Shown here: in pieces, positions 23,861-24,911 of the stretch
How the letters are laid out: each line of letters opens with the position of its first letter
How positions within the stretch are numbered: the first letter of the stretch is position 1
From: an uncultured Clostridia bacterium
GTDB taxonomy: Bacteria > Bacillota > Clostridia > Oscillospirales > Acutalibacteraceae
DNA: 24,911 nt
Reading direction: 5' to 3'
Assembly (NCBI GenBank): GCA_946006915.1
Contig: CAMFZK010000001.1
Span: forward strand, 1-24,911
Notes under the pieces: model-generated
What the model saw: the letters and a program-made list of their open reading frames with translations, nothing else
Databases searched by the model: none
Told to the model about the DNA's origin: nothing
Position numbers and translations under genes: made by a program

Positions 23861-24759
23861 TGAAAGTATTTGTAACAGGTGTCGGCGGTCAGTTAGGGTT
23901 CGATGTTATGAACCGACTTAAAGCCAAAGGACATGAACCCATAGGAAGCGATATATTAGATTCTGCCATTTTTTCAAATTATGTAAAACTTGATATTACA
24001 GACCAAAACGCAGTAAAAAGCGTACTTTGTGATATTAAACCCGATGCGGTAATTCACTGTGCGGCTTGGACTGCGGTGGACGCTGCCGAGGACCAAGAAA
24101 ATACCGAAAAAGTATTTAAAATAAACGCAAAAGGTACGGAAAATATTGCCAAAGTCTGCAAGGAACTTGACTGCAAAATGGTATACATTTCCACCGACTA
24201 TGTGTTTGACGGTCAGGGGGACATACCGTGGGACCCCGACTGTAAGGATTATGCCCCTTTAAGCGTTTACGGAAAAAGCAAGTTAGAGGGTGAAAAAGCA
24301 GTAAGCAGTATTTTGGATAAATATTTTATTGTTCGTATTGCTTGGGTTTTCGGTCTTAACGGTAAAAACTTTATAAAAACAATGCTTAACGTAGGTGCAA
24401 AGTATGACACCGTGCGTGTGGTTTGCGACCAAATCGGTACACCCACCTATACGCTTGACCTTTCAAGATTGCTGGTTGATATGGTGGAAACCGAAAAATA
24501 CGGTTATTACCACGCCACAAACGAGGGCGGATATATAAGTTGGTATGATTTTACCTGCGAAATTTTCCGTCAGGCAGGGTATAAAACAAAGGTTGTTCCC
24601 GTAACAACCGAAGAATACGGAATTTCCAAAGCTGCAAGACCGTTTAACAGTCGTCTTGACAAATCCAAACTTGTAAAAAACGGTTTTGAACCCTTGCCCG
24701 ATTGGAAGGACGCTCTTTCACGCTATTTAAAGGAGATTGAAAAAAGTGGGACAAATTAA
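23857..24759 (+). CDS. rmlD: dTDP-4-dehydrorhamnose reductase
   Basis: This NAD(P)H-dependent enzyme makes dTDP-L-rhamnose in the last step. The 300-residue product has TGVGGQLGFDV near the start, HCAAWTAVDAAE, ISTDYVFDG, the YGKSK catalytic Tyr-Lys pair, RIAWVFG and GTPTYTLDLSRLL. Two adjacent ATG codons (23857 and 23860) overlap the rmlB stop, and I cannot tell which is used; the product differs by one Met. The gene order A-B-D-C, rather than A-C-B-D, is worth noting. It overlaps the start of rmlC by 14 bases. Confidence 0.95.
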   Translation: MMKVFVTGVGGQLGFDVMNRLKAKGHEPIGSDILDSAIFSNYVKLDITDQNAVKSVLCDIKPDAVIHCAAWTAVDAAEDQENTEKVFKINAKGTENIAKVCKELDCKMVYISTDYVFDGQGDIPWDPDCKDYAPLSVYGKSKLEGEKAVSSILDKYFIVRIAWVFGLNGKNFIKTMLNVGAKYDTVRVVCDQIGTPTYTLDLSRLLVDMVETEKYGYYHATNEGGYISWYDFTCEIFRQAGYKTKVVPVTTEEYGISKAARPFNSRLDKSKLVKNGFEPLPDWKDALSRYLKEIEKSGTN

Positions 24760-24911
24760 GGTTACCAAGTGTGATATAGAAGGACTTTATATAATAGAAC
24801 CTGCGGTTCACGGCGATAATAGAGGTTATTTTACCGAAACCTACAACAAGCGTGATATGGCAGAGGCAGGACTTAATATGGAGTTTGTTCAGGACAATCA
24901 GAGTATGTCGG
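24746..24911 (+). CDS. rmlC: dTDP-4-dehydrorhamnose 3,5-epimerase, 5' part cut by the window end
   Basis: Reading from GTG 24746, the 55 visible residues include IEGLYIIEPAVHGDNRGYF, ETYN, and FVQDNQSMS, the N-terminal signature of RmlC. AAAGGAG at 24729-24735 is 10 bases before the GTG. The frame is open to the last base, so the gene is truncated by the window, not broken. It completes the rhamnose set, doing the step between RmlB and RmlD. Confidence 0.9.
   Translation, partial: MGQIKVTKCDIEGLYIIEPAVHGDNRGYFTETYNKRDMAEAGLNMEFVQDNQSMS

Overview
The window looks like a contig end from an anaerobic, Gram-positive, AT-rich bacterium of the Clostridia. Support comes from a class B sortase with an SPQTG-anchored substrate, an LCP protein, strong AGGAGG ribosome sites, TTGACA/TATAAT promoters, GTG and TTG starts, and a run of oxygen-sensitive iron-sulfur enzymes. 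A gut Oscillospirales-like genome is my guess, but no marker gene here proves it. All confirmed genes are on the + strand. Bases 2-20 are the Nextera transposase mosaic end, so the biological sequence starts at about base 21.

Region 1 (about 21-2610) is a small cell-surface operon. It runs from a consensus promoter through a class B sortase, an LCP-family protein and a secreted protein ending in an SPQTG sorting signal, to a strong hairpin terminator. A second hairpin follows it.

Region 2 (about 2718-15212) is the most interesting part: one long, tightly packed operon behind a single extended -10 promoter. The order is an LDH/MDH-family dehydrogenase with a malate-type specificity residue, hdrB, hdrC, hdrA, flxD (MvhD-like), flxC-like, flxB-like, flxA-like, fumarate reductase iron-sulfur and flavoprotein subunits, class I fumarase alpha and beta, and an AspT-family exporter. 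Read as a pathway, oxaloacetate goes to malate, fumarate and then succinate, which is exported. The NADH-oxidising, flavin-bifurcating Flx-Hdr module sits between the dehydrogenase and the reductase. There is no membrane anchor subunit for the fumarate reductase. My inference is a soluble system in which NADH oxidation is split between fumarate (high potential) and ferredoxin (low potential).

Region 3 (15254-17377) is a membrane pyrophosphatase with the residues of the K+-dependent, probably Na+-pumping type. It lies between two hairpin terminators.

Region 4 (17393 to the end) is a surface polysaccharide operon from its own consensus promoter. It contains three glycosyltransferase-type genes, a Wzy-like polymerase, then rmlA, rmlB, rmlD and the start of rmlC (cut by the window end) for dTDP-L-rhamnose. 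The glycosyltransferase and polymerase genes are more AT-rich and use GTG or TTG starts, as is common for variable polysaccharide loci.

No tRNA, rRNA, CRISPR array, insertion sequence or prophage gene was seen. No gene-free stretch exceeds 300 bases; the longest (2548-2794) holds two hairpins and a promoter.
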